From Janthinobacterium sp. LM6 (GTDB lineage Bacteria; Pseudomonadota; Gammaproteobacteria; Burkholderiales; Burkholderiaceae_D), in contig NZ_CP019510.1 of NCBI RefSeq assembly GCF_002002885.1, positions 3,348,001 through 3,412,000 on the forward strand: a stretch of DNA of 64,000 nt, in the 5' to 3' direction. Position 1 is the first letter of the stretch. Each line of letters begins with the position of its first letter. The notes below the pieces were generated by a model. That model had not been told where the DNA came from, searched no databases, and was given only the letters and a program-made list of their open reading frames with translations. Shown piece by piece: positions 61,758-64,000 of the stretch. Position numbers and translations under genes: made by a program.

Positions 61758-63788
61758 CTATTCCTGCGCCAGCAAGGTGGTCACGTAGTTGAGCGCTTCG
61801 CGCGCGCTATGGGCGTCATAGCCATATTCATCGACCAGGCGCTGTTCGACGGCGGAGATCCTGGCCCGCACGTCGTCGTCGGGCCGCTTGGCCGAGCCGA
61901 CCAGGCGCAGCACGTCGCGCCGCTGCTCGAACAGGTATTGCTGGATGGCGTCGTGCAATTGCGCATGGCTGGCCAGGCCAAACGCTTCGCCCCGCTTGAA
62001 CGCGCTCATGGCCTTGCGCACCACTTCTTGCCGGAAGGATTGTTTGCCCGAGTCGCTGATGTGGATTTTTTCTTCCACGGCGCGCAGGAAGCGCTCGTCG
62101 GGACGGCGCTCTTCGCTGGTGATGGGATCGCGGATCTGGCGGTTGTCGAGCATGGCTTCGACTTCATCGAGATATTTGTTCAGCAAGTCTTGCGCTTCTT
62201 GCTCGAATGACACAAACAAGGCCTTGTGCACGTCGGCCTTGACCCAGCGGTTATAGAAATCCTTGCGCGTGAGCACCAGGTAATCGACCCATTTGCGCTT
62301 GCGCCGCGGTTCGATGCGCGCATCGTTTTCGATGCCGTCTTTCAGGGCCAGCAGCACGTCCATGGTGGACAGGCTGTTGCGCTGGGCGGAAATGATGGCG
62401 TGCGACAGGGCATTGATGACGAAGCGGGGCGACACGCCCGACAGGCCCTCGTCGGGCGACTTGTCGCGCTCGCGCATGCGGCGCAGGTCGGCAGGTTGCA
62501 AGTCGTCCACATCTTCGTTCGCGTAGATGCGCAGTTTCTTGACCAGTTCGGCCTCCTTGTCCTCGCCCTCGGGCATGCGGCTGAGGATGGCAAACACGGC
62601 CGCCGCATGCAGCACGTGCGGGTCGAGGTGCACGTCGCGGAAGGCGGGCGCGGCCGCGAGGATCAGCTTGCGGTAGATGCGCGCTTCCTCGCGGTAATTG
62701 AGCGTATAGGGCACTTGCACGATGACCATGCGGTCGAGCAGCGCCTCGTTTTCGCTCTCTTGCAGGAATTTGCGGAATTCGGCCAGATTCGTGTGCGCGA
62801 GGATGGTCTCGTCGAGGTAGATCAGGGGGAAGCGCGACACCTTGACATTCTTTTCCTGCGTCAGGGTCAATAGTAAATAGAGGAATTCCCGCTTGACCTT
62901 GAGGATTTCGATCATTTCCAGCATGCCGCGGCTGGCCGCATACACGGCGCCGGACCACGACCAGGCGCGCGGATCGCCTTCGTCGCCGTATTGCGCCACT
63001 TTCGACAGGTCGACGGAACCGACCAGGTCGGCCAGGTCGGCCGTCGTGGGATCGTGCGGCGCATACGTGCCGATGCCGCAGCGGCCCGCCTCGGACAAAT
63101 GGATGCGCTCGACGGGCATGCGCAGGAAGTCGCCCGCATACTGCTCTTCCAGGCGGGCGCGGCAATGTGGACACAGTTCGCCCTGCAGCTCTGCATCATA
63201 GCTGGCGCGAAAGTCGGCCCTCATGCTGTGCGGCACCAGATGCAGCGGCGATTCGTGCACGGGACAGCCGGCGATGCCGTACAGCGCGCCTTCGCTGCTG
63301 TGGCTGTACTCTTCCAGGCCCCGCTTGAGCAGGATCACCATGGTCGACTTGCCGCCCGATGGCGGGCCCAGCAACAGCAACATGCGCCGGCCTACTTCGG
63401 AGCCGGCAGCGGCCGCCTTGAAGTAGGCGGCGACCCGGTCGATCGCCTCGTCGATGCCGAACAGCTCGTCGTCGAACAGGCGGCAGCGGAAGCGCCCGTT
63501 GCCGTCGGTCTGGCCATTCCAGCGCATCATGTCCCACAGGTACTGGTGCGCGCTGCGCGTCAGCAGGGCGGCGCGGCCGGGCAGGATTTGCTCGAGGAAG
63601 TCGGCAAAACTGCCGCGCCAGGGCGTGATGCGGTGTTTTTCCGCCCAGGCCGCCATGCCGTGCACGAAACCCGCATGCTGGGCCGCGCCACCGGCGTCTG
63701 TCGTATTGTCGCCGGCTGGAGTGTCGCCGGCTGACGCCGCTGCCGCAGGGGCGTCGTCGGATTGGCGTGTGATACCAGGGCTCGTCAT
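61758..63788 (-). CDS. prkA: PrkA serine protein kinase (AAA+ fold)
   Basis: A 676-residue protein with an N-terminal AAA+ domain (Walker A GPPSGGKST, residues 141-149), a CPHC Cys pair that may bind zinc, and the C-terminal PrkA region (DFYNRWVKADVHKALF). It is a little longer than E. coli YeaG (644 residues) because of a 40-residue Ala/Thr-rich leader. It acts with YhbH and SpoVR in starvation or stress responses. The ATG at 63788 follows a GGGGAA stretch. It is the first gene of the operon. Confidence 0.93.
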   Translation of the reverse strand: MTSPGITRQSDDAPAAAASAGDTPAGDNTTDAGGAAQHAGFVHGMAAWAEKHRITPWRGSFADFLEQILPGRAALLTRSAHQYLWDMMRWNGQTDGNGRFRCRLFDDELFGIDEAIDRVAAYFKAAAAGSEVGRRMLLLLGPPSGGKSTMVILLKRGLEEYSHSSEGALYGIAGCPVHESPLHLVPHSMRADFRASYDAELQGELCPHCRARLEEQYAGDFLRMPVERIHLSEAGRCGIGTYAPHDPTTADLADLVGSVDLSKVAQYGDEGDPRAWSWSGAVYAASRGMLEMIEILKVKREFLYLLLTLTQEKNVKVSRFPLIYLDETILAHTNLAEFRKFLQESENEALLDRMVIVQVPYTLNYREEARIYRKLILAAAPAFRDVHLDPHVLHAAAVFAILSRMPEGEDKEAELVKKLRIYANEDVDDLQPADLRRMRERDKSPDEGLSGVSPRFVINALSHAIISAQRNSLSTMDVLLALKDGIENDARIEPRRKRKWVDYLVLTRKDFYNRWVKADVHKALFVSFEQEAQDLLNKYLDEVEAMLDNRQIRDPITSEERRPDERFLRAVEEKIHISDSGKQSFRQEVVRKAMSAFKRGEAFGLASHAQLHDAIQQYLFEQRRDVLRLVGSAKRPDDDVRARISAVEQRLVDEYGYDAHSAREALNYVTTLLAQE

Positions 63789-63806
63789 TGTTTCCCCATC
63801 CTTGCT

Positions 63807-63833
63807 GTTGCTGGCGTTGCTGGCGTTGCTGCC
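63807..63833. repeat. 9-bp tandem repeat x3 upstream of prkA
   Basis: GTTGCTGGC twice and GTTGCTGCC once, head to tail, 19-45 bases before the prkA start codon. In the leader of prkA, copy-number change might alter translation. Confidence 0.7.
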
Positions 63834-63865
63834 GTGGAGCAGGCCCGGTTCCAGCCTGTCGGCCA

Positions 63866-63908
63866 AGTATACGGCGGCGCCTCTGCCCGCACGCCTGATC
63901 CCGCTCAA
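63866..63908 (-). promoter_or_regulatory. Fnr-like box and -10 toward prkA
   Basis: On the minus strand TTGAG-CGGG-ATCAG spans 63908-63895 (eight of ten matches), followed after 23 bases by TATACT (63871-63866, five of six). The layout fits a class II promoter for prkA and resembles those in front of the EPS operons. Confidence 0.48.
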
Positions 63909-64000
63909 CCTTGACGAGGGAACTATTTTTGCACTCGCTGCACCCATTGGGGCAGGGCAGCCAGGCATCCGCACGGTTCAATCCAGATCAATACCGGCCC

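Overview
The window is GC-rich bacterial chromosome that looks like Betaproteobacteria of the Oxalobacteraceae type (Janthinobacterium, Massilia or Duganella). This rests on gene content and the style of the proteins, not on a database search. No rRNA, tRNA, CRISPR array, prophage or complete insertion sequence was seen. Most of it (about 4.5-25.2 kb and 31.1-58.6 kb) is a very complete exosortase A (XrtA/PEP-CTERM) envelope and exopolysaccharide locus. It is split by a block of unrelated genes (25.2-31.0 kb) and flanked by purT plus small unknown genes on the left and the prkA-yhbH-spoVR stress operon on the right.

Layout. 0.1-4.5 kb: two small exported or membrane unknowns, purT and three unknown cytosolic proteins. 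4.5-9.2 kb (minus): a tightly overlapped operon of acyltransferase, acyl carrier protein, two exosortase-associated hydrolases, a glycosyltransferase and a TPR protein. 9.4-14.2 kb (plus): AMP ligase, PLP decarboxylase and an asparagine-synthase-like enzyme whose glutaminase half is degenerate. 14.2-16.4 kb (minus): O-glycosylation ligase and a deacetylase. 16.5-25.2 kb (plus): a GT2-GT4 fusion, a flippase, a GT4, an MBOAT acyltransferase and two tandem SGNH-like partners. 25.2-31.0 kb: D-lactate dehydrogenase, TfoX-like, MepB, a low-GC patch of orphan genes and a class-C serine hydrolase. 31.1-47.9 kb (minus): a 12-gene chain (chain-length determinant, tyrosine autokinase, outer-membrane protein, wecB, deacetylase, FemAB, sugar transferase, xrtA, sugar transferase, amidotransferase, GT4, GT4-CapK fusion), most junctions overlapping by a few bases. 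48.1-49.7 kb (plus): export lipoprotein and a FeeM-like N-acyltransferase. 49.7-55.7 kb (minus): prsT, an O-antigen-ligase-like polymerase and a trypsin-like protease. 56.0-58.6 kb (plus): UDP-sugar dehydrogenase and epimerase. 58.6-58.9 kb: three different short tandem repeats. 58.9-63.8 kb (minus): spoVR, yhbH, prkA.

How it fits together. Nucleotide-sugar enzymes (wecB, the dehydrogenase, the epimerase) feed many glycosyltransferases. A Wzx-like flippase, ligase or polymerase proteins, the chain-length determinant with its kinase, and the export lipoprotein move the glycan out. Deacetylases, the MBOAT/SGNH set, FemAB and the ACP/ligase/decarboxylase set would decorate it. XrtA would sort PEP-CTERM proteins, but no PEP-CTERM substrate and no PrsK/PrsR regulator is in this window. 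The most notable unexpected signal is a recurring Fnr/Anr-type palindrome (TTGA-N6-TCAA, four exact and two near copies) in five promoter regions. It usually sits 21-23 bases before a -10-like hexamer, which suggests that the EPS/exosortase operons, and perhaps prkA, share one Crp/Fnr-family regulator.
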